Shown: positions 12,307-33,189 of the stretch, one piece after another | How the letters are laid out: each line of letters begins with the position of its first letter | How positions within the stretch are numbered: the stretch's first letter is position 1 | Assembly: GCF_010015445.1 (NCBI RefSeq) | Contig: NC_053126.1 | Location: 12,830,669-12,894,668, forward strand | DNA length: 64,000 nucleotides | Direction of reading: 5' to 3' | DNA from: Perca fluviatilis | Taxonomy: Eukaryota; Chordata; Actinopteri; Perciformes; Percidae | The notes under the pieces: generated by a model | What the model saw: only the letters and a program-made list of their open reading frames with translations | The model's database searches: none | What the model was told of the DNA's origin: nothing | Program-made: the position numbers and the translations under genes

Positions 12307-12578
12307 TCTACGCAGCTGTTTCACAATGTATAAATAAATAACTAAAATATGTACTAGCTATATGAAATTCTATAGAGAATTTAATAGCTACTTCCCCAAA
12401 ACCTGTATTTAATGTAACAAACTAATACCCTGAAAAATGTCGCTGTTCATGTAGGCTAATTTGGGATATAAAATAGTGATTTGAGGCAAGCCAGTGATTT
12501 AGATTTTTGAAAACATGACGGTGCACTGCTTGTGAAATTGTGATCTGGCCAGTCTATGGGTCTGGGAGACTTCCATGA

Positions 12579-12580
<2 letters not shown>

Positions 12581-12654
<74 letters not shown>
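12581..12654 (+). repeat. (AG)37 microsatellite
   Basis: Pure AG run in the intergenic region between the tRNA gene and cdr2; the Ser/Leu frame on the other strand is only its translation. Confidence 0.97.
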
Positions 12655-12659
<5 letters not shown>

Positions 12660-15179
12660 AGAGTCTTGGATTTGCCCAGAGTTGGAGTGAAATGGTATCA
12701 CTGTAGGCTATGTGATGTGTTGCATGTCATGGTGGTGTCACCGTATTTGTAATATGACATTACTCTCACCACCTCCCATAAATTTGTCAGAGCATTTTAT
12801 GTAGCGTACCCCTCAAATGCCCTTATTGGAGAAGGATCTGTAGGTAACGTTACTCTTACAGCAAGTTTGTAATTGCTGATATGTTACTTACATATATATA
12901 CTTACATGTTATTTTCTGCGTCCGTTTAGGCTATTGCTAACCAAGTTAGCTACTAGCATACTAGCTAGCTGTGTGAGGCTAATGTGTTGCTAATTAAGTA
13001 AATTCACTGTTAGCCAGCGTTATTTTACTGTTGGGCTGAGTCTTTTTACTCTTGTTCTTGTGGGCTCTATGTGTATGTCTATTAAATGAAATAGTGCATT
13101 AATTACTTCCAGTGGTGACTTAATCTTTCACTGCTGATGAAACGTTGCTAATTGCTGCCATGAGAGACAATGTAACTAATTTGACAGCTAATCTATCCTT
13201 TTGAAAATCTAGTTTCCTACAGATTTATTTTTACATTATCTTTGGTCTAACTCCTGTGACAGACCTTTGCTGATTGCTATGCTAATGCTTTGTAAGATTT
13301 CTGCCTGTATGCTTGTGGTCTTGCGAAGACCTGTCCCCTTTAGGCAAACTGGTATGCAATCCCCTTGTTTGGAGGTTTATTGGATTTGAAAGCAGGGTGG
13401 GTAAATCCCAGTTATGCAAAATCTAATTATGAAAAGACACAAAGCCCCATTAATTGTTTGATGGGCCATAGAGTGCACAGGGGGATGGAGGTCTTGAAAA
13501 ATGAGGAGTCCTCTGGGTACTGTGGGAAAGAAAATGCTTCACTACTGTTGTGTTCTTTTATTTGTTTTTACAACACACTGCAGGGAGGACAGGCTAAAAC
13601 ATCTCAGCACACACAAACTATGTAGTGATGCTATCTCACTTGCTACAGTGTCCACAATTCAGCTTTTACTGTAGATGCATGTGCTGATGATGTCAGAGTT
13701 TGGACATGAAGAAAACTCAACAGGCTCTTGCATCAATGTTTTTAATACTTGGAAGAGTTTCACAGCTTCAAAACAGCATATTGCTAAATGCCATACTAAT
13801 TTATATTGTATTTAAGTACATCAGCATTGTCCATTAAGCATCTTCTTTCACATGAGCATCACATCACATGGAAAGTGAAAGTAAATTGACAACCTCATAA
13901 CTCAAACCTAAAAATGTAACTTTTTATTGAAGTCTTTCCATTGTTTATGGTAACCTGATCAACACAATTCAGTTCTATATTAATAGCATGAAATGTCCAA
14001 GTCAGAAGAAATATTCTGACAATTTTAAGCAAAGAAGTATATTGTTTATAAATGAAGGAACATTTACATTTTTTTTCAATCACCTGTGTCAGACAAAGTA
14101 TTTACATCCACAAAATAAGCACCTCAGTGTAAAATTACTTTCACTTCCAGTCAATCTCATCTGACCAATCTGCTCAGCAAATTTAACAACAAAGAAAATA
14201 AATATAATTTAATCTTCACTAAACCTTTTTTTTTTTTTTAAATAAATAAAAAGTAAAATGCGATTCAGTCATAAAAAGTGCAGAGCTGTTGTGTGTCCTA
14301 CTGGCATAGAGACAGTTGTCAGAAGCTGTGCAGACATGAAAACAGAAAGCACAGACGAGTAACAAGTTTTCCAGTGTCCACTGATATTTCTCTGGTGACA
14401 CACCAACGACCCTCAATTGGTGAATTGCCAACCTACAAAACCAACTCACATGAGCTGTTAAGCTAATTATCGTAAACTCCTGAGACTTTAGTTATTGCAT
14501 AGCTACAGTTTTTCATCCTATTACAACATTACAACAATCCGGTTTGCATAAGTCATGCATAAAAGCTATAACAACTTATATAAACACACAAACAATATTC
14601 CATGTGTGCATTTCCCTACCAAGCACCAATTGATTAAGTGGTCAAAGAATTAACATTACACAAACACTGATTACTGTTGGAGGTGGACATAATGAAATGT
14701 ACTGGGGATTACATTTCAGTGGAATTGTACTTCGTACAATTTTTCACTTTTTATTAGCTGAGGATCTGATAGTATATATTATTCTAACTATACATATCTC
14801 CCTGTACAATAATTCTTTATCATCTATAGTTTTCTGTTTTTTTGTTGTTTATTTATTTTTTACAAATTTGTTGTTCAACTTTGGAATGCATTCTTACTTC
14901 AAATCACACAGCTGCTTTATGTAACATGTATTATAACACATTTTTGATAAGGTTGTAATAGTAACAGTTCTGACTAAAAAAAGCATAGGTGTGTTAAATA
15001 GGTGTGTTAAAATGATATAATTATAATATAAAATAAAATAAAAGGATTGCAGCATGTTAAAGATATTGCAATTGCAACCTCTAGATATTTTTGTAGCAAA
15101 GCAACCTCCAAGTTTCTCCTGTGTCAAAAACTTTGATGGACACAAACAAGTGCAAATCCCAGGATTATGAATAATACAG
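12655..15179. other. Intergenic DNA and cdr2 3' UTR
   Basis: No supported gene. The right part is AT-rich and must hold the cdr2 3' UTR: minus-strand AATAAA signals (TTTATT on +) lie near 14848, 14750 and 13923. A short frame at 13365-13625 has no splice or homology support. Confidence 0.5.
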
Positions 15180-22884
<7,705 letters not shown>

Positions 22885-23699
22885 CTTACAGCCGCGGGGC
22901 GAGTGTGTCAGCGGCTCCACCTGAGAGAAGCCTGACACACAGGTGTGTGTGAGTGTGTGTGTATGTCTAGCAGCTTGAAGTTGTCCGCCGTCCACCACCG
23001 TGTGTGGAGAAATGTAAACTACATCCTCCCGGTCGGTGTGCGTGAGGCGTTAAGTCTGTTGTCTACAGCAACGTGGCAAATACACCCCAGCAACCGGCAG
23101 GTGGCAGATACAACTACGATATGAGAAAATTAGCTTTAAAAATATCTTTATTTTTTCCGATTATTAAAATTAAATTATAATACTATTCTCAATCTAAGGC
23201 AATCTACCGAAAAGACTAACTGCTAAATATGTTTAAAATGCGTTCGACTTTGTCGTAATGTCCTGCTTCCGCCAGCAGACCTTTTTGTCGACAAATCACG
23301 AAGCAGCAAGTTGGGCCAAAGAACGCTTCTGACCAATTAGATGTTTGTATGTCATTTAGAAGCCCCGCCCCAGTCCACAGACACAGAAATGAAATTGAGT
23401 TTGACAGTTGTGTTTTTTAAACACAGCGTCAGTAAACATTTAGTAAGTCTGTTTTATGGAAAGTAACATCATTGCATGTGGACAACATGAACATCAGACA
23501 ACTGGAACCACAGCAAGCTCAGTAACATTACCGTATGCGTTTTTGCTCTGGAATATTGACCAACTTCACTATTTTTGCTATTATTAGCAGTCATTTTTTA
23601 GCAATGCTAAACAACAACAACAACAACAGCGTAACATAGTTGTTGCAAGCGACAACACTTCCTCGCTCCAGCTAGTTAGACAGGTCTGCGTTAACTGTC
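22885..23699. promoter_or_regulatory. Shared divergent promoter region of cdr2 and mfsd13-like gene
   Basis: The two start codons lie 815 bases apart in head-to-head orientation. The interval holds a GC box (ccccgcccc at about 23364-23372), locally raised CpG around 22980-23050, a CCAAT-like 'gaccaattag' near 23333, and no TATA box at an obvious position. A bidirectional promoter is inferred from the arrangement. Confidence 0.5.
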
Positions 23700-26600
23700 A
23701 TGGCTGTGGAGGACAAACCTGCCTCCGGAAGAATGATAGTAGTCCGACATCTGATAAACTTTGGGCTCAATCCTGCAGCTGTGGCTTATGCCATGACTAC
23801 ACTGGGATCTGGCATGATAAACAACATTTTTAGCTTCTACTATGTCAAACTCTTTCTCAATAAGTACAAGATATCAGAGGGAGCATTCCACCAATCACAA
23901 GTGAGTATTTTATCTTGACATATTCTGTTGTTAGTATGCAAATGCATGTGACGTATAATAATAGTAAAACACTGCTGTAGTCAAGAGTTAAAGTGACATT
24001 TTCCACTAGCGTCGAGATCGAAACGTGGCTGATGGTAGGCCATAAAATAATATTATATTTATATATATCATCTGCCCAAAACGGATTGCCGTTCAGCAGA
24101 GTGGCAGCCTGTTTTCAGCTTTATCGCCTAGTAAAGTATTTCAACAGGTAAAACGTAGTGTAATATATGTCAAATACAACCCTCATTAATGAAATCAAGT
24201 CATTTTGAGGCAGAAACAACCTTTAAGGTAGGAGCTGCAGTCTCTTTTTGGCAAGTGCATTTTTATTTTATTTCAACTGGTAAAAAGTACTGGGTCTGGG
24301 TGGGCTATAATTTGTCATATAAAAGCCTCATGAATCAAATAAATCATACGTAACCTGTCATTGACAAGGTAGAAACTGCAATCATTCGGCCAGTGGAAAC
24401 AGGGTTGGATTTGGTTATAATCAAGAACACAGAGCAGTTTTTGGTGGACCATCACACCTCTGATCGGTATATGCCCCTGTACCTTTTCAATCTCAACGTC
24501 ATTCATTTTTGGGGCTGCTTTCCTTTTGAAAAAGGACTATAACTTATTATTATTATTATCTTTTTTGATTACGCTGTATACTATTTTACTGATCACTAAT
24601 TGTTTAGTCAATAAAATATCTGGCAATAGTGAAATATGCTTATTACAATTTCCCAGAGTGTGGGGTGATGTTTTCATATTGCTTATTTCATCTGGCCAAC
24701 TGTCCATAACTCAAAGATACTCAATTTACAATCATGTTAATTGGAGAAAAGCAGCAAATCCTCACATTTGAAAAGCTGGAACAGGCTTCAATAACATTCT
24801 GTTGAGCACTACCTAAAACACTTTAATCAATAATCCTATCTCTGCAGGTGGTGTACATGGTGTGGAATGCAATCAATGACCCCCTCTTTGGCTACATGCA
24901 AGATAATTCCAGGGTGCCCTGCTGCTCTCAGCGACGTCTCTCCATCCTGTATGGTGCTCCCCTCTACTCGCTGGCCTTTCTTCTAGCCTGGTTCCCATGG
25001 CAGACCTACGCCCCTGGTGACTGGTTGAGCGGCTTACACTTGATGGTGGCGCTGTGTGCTTTTGACGGCATGCTGACTTTTGTGCTGCTGGCACAATGTG
25101 CATTGTTTGCAGAGATTTCCAGCCACCATCAGAGCCGACTAAGACTTGTAAAGTACAACCAGGTAAGGACTTTTTATACCAAACACTTCTGCCATCTTTT
25201 TTCTGAATGCCCCTAAGCCAACAGGGTAACTGCCCATCCTTTTCATATCCCCTCCCTTTTATTTCTCAGGTAGCTTCTCTCATTGGCTCCTCCAGTGTCC
25301 TCTTCTGTGGTGTGCTGACCAGAAACATGGAGGACTTTGCGTCCTTCCAAGCCTTCACAGTGCTGATCGCTATCCTGAGCTGTGGCTGCATGCTCTACAC
25401 GGGCCTCCACAGTGAGAGCCGCTTTGATAACAAAGGACCTGATTTAGATGTAGATGATGGTGATGACCAGACCTCCCATCAATCAGCATTTTCCTTCTCC
25501 ATGTTAAAATCTTTGACGTGGCAAATTATGAGCAACAGGGACTTCCAGCTTTTTGTGTTAATGAACTTCTTCCAGGTTTTTATGTTAGCTTTCTTTAATA
25601 ATTTCACCATGATATTTGCTGAGCACCTGATTCCTCCAGATGTGCTTCCATCACTGGCCAAGAGCATTATGTACGGAGCGGGATTCATCTGTCCACAGGT
25701 ATTGTCCCTCAGTGGCTTGTGTCCTTTTGTCCTCCCATTATCTCAAACGACCATACTTAGTATCATACTTACTTACAACATAGATCATGAATACAGTGCT
25801 TTTTGGCAGCCCGCTCTCAAACTCATTCAGATGTCAGAACTCTGTAAAAGCACCCGAATGCACCAACGACAAAATGCTTGATGCACTATTTTATAATATG
25901 CTACTTTGTGTTTATGTGTAGTTCCTGACCCCTTGTTTCCATCCCAGCTGTTAGTATTGAGCTGTCAGAGTCAGCTCCACACTCTTGGCTACTACAGGAT
26001 CATCCTCTTCACCTTCTACACAGAGGCTGCAATGGCGGCTATCATGCTCACACTCGGTCCTCAGCACTACTATATCCTGGCATTTTTCCTCACCGTTAAC
26101 ATGTAAGAGGCTAAATGACTTGTAACATTCTTTCACTTATTTATGTTCACACTATATAATCACTCCACTTTGACTGAATTATACCTTCACTCTCTGTCTT
26201 CTATGAAGGGTCATAATCCAAGCAGCCTTCAGTCTTTTTGGCTTGCCTTTGGCTGACATCATTGACACAGACCTGCAGAAGTACAAGCGCAGGTAAACCA
26301 AATATGATTAGCAGCATATTTCCACAATCTCAGTCATTCCTCACATACAGATATACAACACTTCTCCATCGGAAAAAGAACACCAATGCCAAATATACCG
26401 ATGTATCCAATGAAGTTATGTTTTTATTCATTTATAATCAAACATATTGCTGTTATTTGACTGGTGATATAGTATTTGAGCCTGTTTTCTCCTCCCCCCA
26501 CCCCTTCTACAGTTCCCCTCTTTCATCTATGGTGTTTGGGACAAATGCACTGTTCACTAAGCCGGCTCAGTCGCTGGCCCCTATGATAGTTCTCAATATC

Positions 26601-26869
26601 CTCAACCAGTTTGGATATGAACAGCTGAAAGACGCAGGAAGGGATTCAAATCCAAGGTACAGTATTTCTTGCTTCTTCTCGAATTAAAGGTCAAAACTTG
26701 ATGTTGGGATTTAATGTAATATTGGTATGAAGAATTCATTGATCAGTATAATCGGCAACTATTAAAATCCAAGCCACAGTAGTTTTAATTCAATATCAAG
26801 TAATTTTTGTACTCGCAGTCCTGCATGATATTGTTTTCAATATCAAGTAATTTTATATATATTTATTTA

Positions 26870-26910
<41 letters not shown>

Positions 26911-26913
26911 TTA

Positions 26914-26980
<67 letters not shown>

Positions 26981-27334
26981 GAAGGTCTGACATTCACTTT
27001 GCTTAAAAACATTAAGAAACACTTCTCTTGTTTTTATTATAAACAATCTGCCTAACGTGCTCAGGTTGTTACATTTACAGTTGCATGTTATTGTCATAAC
27101 AGTGTGCAGCAAGCGAAATGGTGACACCTAAATCACTGCAGTTATAAATGAATGCATGTTGTGTCTGTAACAAAATTCTTCCTTGTTTGCAGCGCTTCGG
27201 AGAGCCTCCACAGTGTCATGTTCTATTTGGTGTGTGTGGTGCCCATGTGTGTCGCTGCTCTGCAAGCCCTTGCGTGGAGGCCGTTTTCCATGCGCAGCAG
27301 TCACACAGTTGACATAAAGTACGTTGACAGCTAA
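23700..27334 (+). CDS. mfsd13al: MFSD13A/TMEM180-like multi-pass membrane protein, 7 coding exons
   Basis: Member of the MFSD13/TMEM180 branch of the major facilitator superfamily; the family's substrate is not settled. Exons: 23700-23900, 24848-25162, 25270-25698, 25948-26102, 26209-26292, 26513-26656, 27193-27334. Phases agree; 489 aa, somewhat shorter than human MFSD13A. Visible are many hydrophobic helices, the MFS-type loop NDPLFGYMQDNSR after helix 2 (residues about 77-89), an acidic cytosolic loop (DLDVDDGDD, near 230), and a C-terminal helix before a short polar tail. The N-terminal methionine is the first in frame, after a GC-containing leader. Its position beside cdr2 matches human 16p12, where MFSD13B is a pseudogene, so this may be the intact fish counterpart. 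AATAAA at 28172 is a likely polyadenylation signal. Confidence 0.9.
26851..26973 (+). repeat. AT / ATTT compound microsatellite
   Basis: Alternating (AT)n and (ATTT)n blocks in the last intron of the mfsd13-like gene. A direct duplication of 'caatatcaagtaattttt'-like sequence precedes it. Confidence 0.95.
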
Positions 27335-29350
27335 CTTCAATATTTTCAGCATTCAAAGTGAGCTGGTTGATATTTTTTGGGATTTGGGAAAATTCGTTAT
27401 TGATTAAGTATGAGGTTATGTTAAAAGTAATGTGTAAATGTCTTTTTCCAGTCACTGATTGTCACTGTCACTGACTGAACTGCAGCTAATTCCTCAGAAG
27501 GCAGGTGAAAAATACTACTTTGTTCTTAATGGAGGAACTGTACTTGTAAAATGAATGTAAATGGAAAAGTCGCTACAGAAATTGTTGAGTGGCATCTTGA
27601 AACAGTCAACTGGCAGTTGAAATTAGGTGGTGGGTAGTGAAATAGTGGGTGTCTTCCATTAAAAATAAGATCCAATAAAAATAGTGTTAGCAGCTAAATG
27701 TTATAGCTCTTGAACCAAGACAGAAGCTGAACATTAAATGGCTACTTACTGTAGACTGACTACCTCTTCTGTAGAAGCACATTTACACCATATGGAATCA
27801 GAAAGCGAGGTACAAAAATGTAATGAGCATTAATTTGGATTTTTTTCTATAATGGACTTTCACATTGCATGGTCGATTTTTAGTTAAGGGCTTTGTGGTA
27901 TTGTATGTATTAACAAAAAAGTTTTTTTTTTGTCAAACTTTTCTGTTATATCCATCTGGATTGTGGATAGTAGAGAAAGACTAAAAGCACTCTAAGAACC
28001 CTGTTTACACTATATTTTGCTGTTGGGATTTCAGTTTTTTCCCAAATGTAAATCACAGGCAGCACTTACATACAGATTGCAAATGCTGGCAGCACATGTC
28101 ACAAATGAGAGTCCTAAAGGGCTCTTGCATGCTCATTATTACAGTCTTTGTTTTGATAAGTGAAACGTCAAAATAAACTAGAGCAATTCTCATATTAAAA
28201 ATTGCAGGTTTGCTTATTTGTTGTAATTATCTTATTTGGTGAAATGGGGCCCCAGGAGAGGCCCCTAATTGAAATCTAACTCCAATCATCATTAAAGTAA
28301 ATAATAGGCTGACCTTCGTTTTACCTGAAGAAACAAGGGGAAAAATATCACAAATATTTGATTTGATTTTGATTTCACTTTTATTGTCAAAATGTTTTTC
28401 TCAAATGTGTCTTACGTCCCAAGATGTACACTGTTTCACATGCATAACAAAACACAAAATTTAACCAAACAATAAAACAAATATGAATAACTGTCTGCAG
28501 TACAGTAAATGCCATCATCTTTATTGTACACATGGGCAAAATTACCAATTGCAGCTTACATTCCAGCCATGCTCCAGAATACAGTAAATCAAGGTGATGC
28601 TTTTACAGCATCTACATCTGTCGGGCCTTTTACAGACACTTTCACTGTGAATTTGAGTAACATTAGAGCTTCAAAATTTTCAGTCAAAATCTGGCTCACA
28701 CCATTTAAGTTTAAAGGGACTGTACTTGATATTCAGAAAACAAATTGGTTTGGGATTGCCTCCACACAGCTCTCAGACTACAAAGAACAGAGAAGGTCAG
28801 ATTGAAACACACACAGGAGAGTGTGACTTTCTTCTCTGCTCAGGACACCATTACTCCACTATATCTTTACATATCTAATAGTTGTTTTCCTGCTATATTT
28901 ATGTTCTGAATATTGAGTACACCCCCTTTTAAAGATGGGAGATTGGAGGCAGAAAGGGAAGAATGCACACAGACGCTGAACAAAGGATGTTTAAGTGAAT
29001 AGTATGAGTAAAAAAAAATCATATCACAGCCTATTATGTGTAAAAAAATAAAATAAAAAAAAATACATGTAAAGATCCACTGTGACTTTATAAAGTAAAT
29101 TTTAATGTTAACTGGCTGGATTATTTGGAAGTCATTATACAGAATATGACACCGCAAAATGCATCACAAACATCCGGTTGTTGAGATATTGCCTTTACTG
29201 TAAGTTGATGATTTTTTTTAGAGCAAACTCTAGTCCAGCACCAAAAATACAACCTTCTGCTTTGTTTACCATAAGCTTTACTGCATTATATGTAAAGGCA
29301 TCTGTAATGTGTCTTTTATGTCATTACATTGTTTATAATGATCAACTTTT
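27335..29350. other. mfsd13-like 3' UTR and intergenic DNA
   Basis: No gene supported. A minus-oriented retroelement 3' end is suggested at about 28355-28400, where + reads 'cacttttattgtcaaaatg', the complement of a TGACAATAAAAGTG tail. A 98-codon + frame at 28509-28805 has no recognisable domain and no splice sites I trust. Confidence 0.45.
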
Positions 29351-29351
29351 A

Positions 29352-30744
29352 AAGGTCCCATGACATGCTGCTTTTTGGATGCTTTTATATAGGCCTTAGT
29401 GGTCCCCTAATACTGTATCTTAAGTTTCTTTCCCGAAATTCAGCCTTGGTGCAGAATTACAGCCACTAGAGCCAGTCCCACAATGAGCTTTCCTTAGGAT
29501 GTGCCATTTCTGTGTCTGTAGCTTTAAATGCTATTGAGGAGGCGAGAGGGGGGCAAGGAGGAGGGTGGGGGTGTGGCCTTGACCAACTGCCACTTTGCTT
29601 GTTTGCAAGCCATGATGTCTCTCTCTCATGGGTGGGCCAAATTCTCTGGGCGGGCAAAGCAGAGAAAGGGGAGGTAACCTTGCTCCTTATGACCTCATAA
29701 GTAGGGTTGGGTACCGAAACCCGGTTCCACTATGGAACCGGTTCCTACGCAAACGGTAGTATTCGGACCGGATTAGAACGCAAATTTCGGTTCCTCATTT
29801 CTGTTCCGACTAAAATATTTTCCCTTTGTCGCTCCGGACAGCGGCAGACTCTTTTTTTTTTTTTCTTTCTCCCTTTTCTGCCGAGTGGCGCACGTGCCCG
29901 CTCGCGGTGTGAGCGCGTATCCGCGCTATTCTTGGACATGCACTCTACAATCACTGCTGATAGACGGCTTTTTGTACACGCTCCGAAATGGACGTAAAAA
30001 TATCCCACTTTCTCTGTAGTCTACCGTTAGCTAGCTACCGTAAATGTAGGCTACTTTTAAAATGGCATGTTTTCCCTCTGGGCTCACCAAAACGGACGTA
30101 AAAGCATATTAACCATTCGCTGCACGTGATCGCTAGTAAACATATTACACTTACTCTGCTAGTCTATCGTTCAGGACAAGACCGTGTAGCCTGGGGGTGG
30201 GGGAGGCAGGACAGCCTCCCCAAATTGTCTGCCCTTTCAAACTCATACCTGGGTGTGTACAGACCTCTTGGACACCATCTGAGAGAGTTTTCTCCTGTGC
30301 AGGACATGCCATAAGTCAGGAGAGGTGTAGTATCTTGCCAGAGAAGGCAAAAGAACTGCTAAAGTTTGAAGCTGGTTGGCATACCAACTCAACATTTATT
30401 TTGTTGTTACTTGTTAATAGTGTAACTGTTATTTGTTATAAATTATTGTAATTATGTGTTAGGTGACTTAGGTTTACTTATTATATATTTAAGTACTTTA
30501 AAACGTTAATATATTGTTCAATTTAAATCATTTTCAGTTTTAAAAAAAGCCTTTCTTTTGTCATTTTTCAGTCTTTCAAGAATCGGTTTAGGAATCGGAA
30601 TCGTTTTAAAAGTACCGGTTCCCAGGGCTCGGTTTACACCTATCACCATTTCTAGCCACTGGGGGACCATAGGCAGGCTGGGGGAACTCATATTAATGTT
30701 AAAAAACCTCATAAAGTGACATTTTCATGCCATGGGACCTTTTA
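29352..30744. mobile_element. Nested DNA transposons: outer GGTCCCATGRCATG element interrupted by a GGTACCG element
   Basis: Outer ends are 'aaaggtcccatgacatg' at 29353 and its inverted counterpart 'catgccatgggacctttt' near 30727-30744. Both match a common fish non-autonomous element. Inside, about 29702-30640 begins 'tagggttgggtaccgaaacc' and ends 'aaagtaccggttcccagggc', a different family resembling hAT ends. Outer sequence resumes directly afterwards ('ccactgggggaccatag'). Open frames inside are short and not transposase-like. Confidence 0.65.
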
Positions 30745-31361
30745 ATGAAAGTATATTTGAATGTAACATTTTCTGTTATATTCCATGGTTTTTGATTAAA
30801 TTTGCTTAGTTTGTACACAACTATGCCCAGAATGTTGATATAAGTTTGTGCTTTCCTTATTTGTTGAGAAGCGTTAGTCAATAATTAGATAATCTTGATA
30901 TATATATCAAAATAGGAATTGACCATGTCTTCTAACATTTACCTTATTTGCAGAAAATTTGTGCTTCTTTCTACTCTCTATTCCTGAAAGTACAATTCAC
31001 AAGTTATTTTTCTATCTTGCGGCTTTCTAAAATCCAAGATATATGGAAGAAATGAAATTGGTGGATTAAAATGATGTGACTCGGGTACATTTCTGTATTG
31101 GATTGGATTTTCTCTTCTTTCTTTTTCTGGGTGTGGTTTTGCAAGAAATTGAATTACAATCGACATAATGTAGATAAAACTGCAAACACCTGAACAGAGG
31201 GCCGTCTGTCTGTCACTGCTGAAACTGAAAAACTCAGGCCCTTTGTATTGGTTGTTATGTCTCAATTCATGAGAAAAGGTGAACAAGCAAATGACTAACT
31301 TGCAGTCTTTGATGATGTGCTCATCTCCTCTGTCACATGACGGCATCCACCATCAGGTGTT

Positions 31362-32866
31362 TCATGGCTGTGGAATTTTTACATTTTGATAGACGTCATC
31401 AGTTGAGCTCTTGAACTCTGTGCTTGCAGCCTGCAACTACATTCAATTCTATGTGAAAATTATGTTAAAACTAGATACATGCTGTAACACAAGCTATGCA
31501 GAAGTTCCATGCTCACTCAGTCTATCTGTTGACTCAATCTAACCACAACATGCTGCAACAAGATTTACCTCCGCTTGAGAACGGTTTCTGCCCACAGTTT
31601 TTTTGCCTTTGTCCAAGTTCCGTCTGCTGTACATTTCTTGTAGCACGTCATGGAATTGTGCTTTTTTAGTTGAGGTATTCTGTTTGGAAAGTTCAGAAGA
31701 AATTTGTTATGAAACAGAGATATTTGGAGATTTCTTTTTTTAGGTGTGTTAACAAAAGCAGGTTAGCAAATGCTTTGTCATTTGTGGTGTTGTAAGAGCC
31801 TTTTCCCGCCCAGTAATTCATAGAGGCCTTGGTTCCTGTTCCTATTTTTGCTTCTGTTAGATTTTCCCCATTTAGGAAACATTATCAAACACAAATTGAA
31901 ACAGACAAACAGACACTTTATCTACAACCTTGTCAGTTTTGCACTTCCTTCTGCAGATGCTCATATTGCAGCCATGCTAGAACAGAGAGGAACAGGTACA
32001 TTTCACATCAATACATTTTCAGTTTTCAGTCTTGTTTTTATAAACTCTGAAAGATCTTACAATATGCATAACATTTAAAATAAATATGTCGAAGTAATTT
32101 ACCTTCTTTAGAATAAGTGTCACTACTGCCAAGCTGTAGATGGCCAAGAGGACAAATGATACCCACAGAAGAATGGGCCTTGCCATTGTTTTAATTTGTT
32201 CTAAAAAACAAAACAAAAGCTCTGTCCCAATCCATCTTAATCAACACATCTAAACAGATGTGCCTCACCTTCAAAATCATCTCTTCTTACCCCTCACTAC
32301 AAGAGTTGTACCCAACCCTACATGCTGGGCGCCGGCTCCTGGGGGTCCACTCGATACTGCAGCACAGTAGTAGATCCCGCTGTCATTAGCATCAAGTGAC
32401 TTGATGATTAAAGATGCTCCGTCCAGGCTGTACTTGAGAGAATTGCTATTCAGGTTGAGATGAAGGTGGAAGTTTTCTTTGAAAGTAAACCACTCATAAT
32501 GCAGGGGTCTGCCTGAACAATGTGAACTGGTACAATTGACAACAGCAGTTTGTCCTGTTTTCCGCCAGATCACCTTGTTTGGCTGTAATAAGCAGCTCTC
32601 CTCTTTTTTCATGCTCTCTGGAACGGATAAACAGAGAAATTGAACGGATAGCCTATACCATTCAGTAGCCCAAAAGGTTTCTGAAAAAACCCTGAGCTAC
32701 TGTTGAACAGAAGCTAATATGGATAATTTATATTTCATATGTGGAAAAATGAAATCCCTGAAAATCTTATTCCTTAAAGAACTAATTTATATAATGCTAA
32801 CAAAGACGTATTACCTGTTACTGGAAGGTAGGTGAGCAGGAGAGAAAACCAAAACAACTGATCCAT
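31362..32866 (-). CDS. igsf6: Immunoglobulin superfamily member 6, 6 coding exons
   Basis: Type I membrane receptor with one V-type Ig domain, expressed on myeloid cells in mammals. Exons in transcript order: 32866-32815 (signal peptide), 32617-32291 (V domain), 32200-32103 (transmembrane), 31976-31929, 31679-31569, 31430-31362. The total is 234 aa, human 241. V-domain cysteines C46 and C102 (D-S-G-I-Y-Y-C), core W60, then GTTLVVRE, which is nearly identical to the mammalian GTTLVVRE. One helix at about 134-157. The tail has TKKAQFHDVLQEMYSRR, matching the mammalian KKSARRIFQEIAQELYHKR region, and ends near D-V-Y226-Q-N-V. Exon 4 uses a weak donor (AAG|gttgta), the least certain junction. Divergent from kdelr2, 1.6 kb apart. 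Confidence 0.85.
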
Positions 32867-33189
32867 GTCTGAGGCTTGACAGCTTGTGAATGATCTTGTT
32901 ATTCCTCACATGAGGCTTTCTAAACGGGTGACAACATGGGAAGTGGGTATATTGCACTTCCTCAACACTTAGTTCCTTTTTATTTTCCTGTCTTTCGCAG
33001 CTGAACGGTAACACTGGATTTTTACAAACATGACAACATGAAAACAATGGCATTTATAATATCAAGTGCAAATAGATTTAACACTGAATACTGAAAGATT
33101 GTGTGTCATTATAAAGGGAAACCACAAGTAGCCCCATCTGCCTGTTAATGCCTTATAATATGAACAACATTTTCTGTATGACGTGTACC

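Noticed and set aside
12456..12701. Ser/Leu-rich minus-strand frame
   Set aside because: Produced by the (AG)n repeat; no flanking coding signal.
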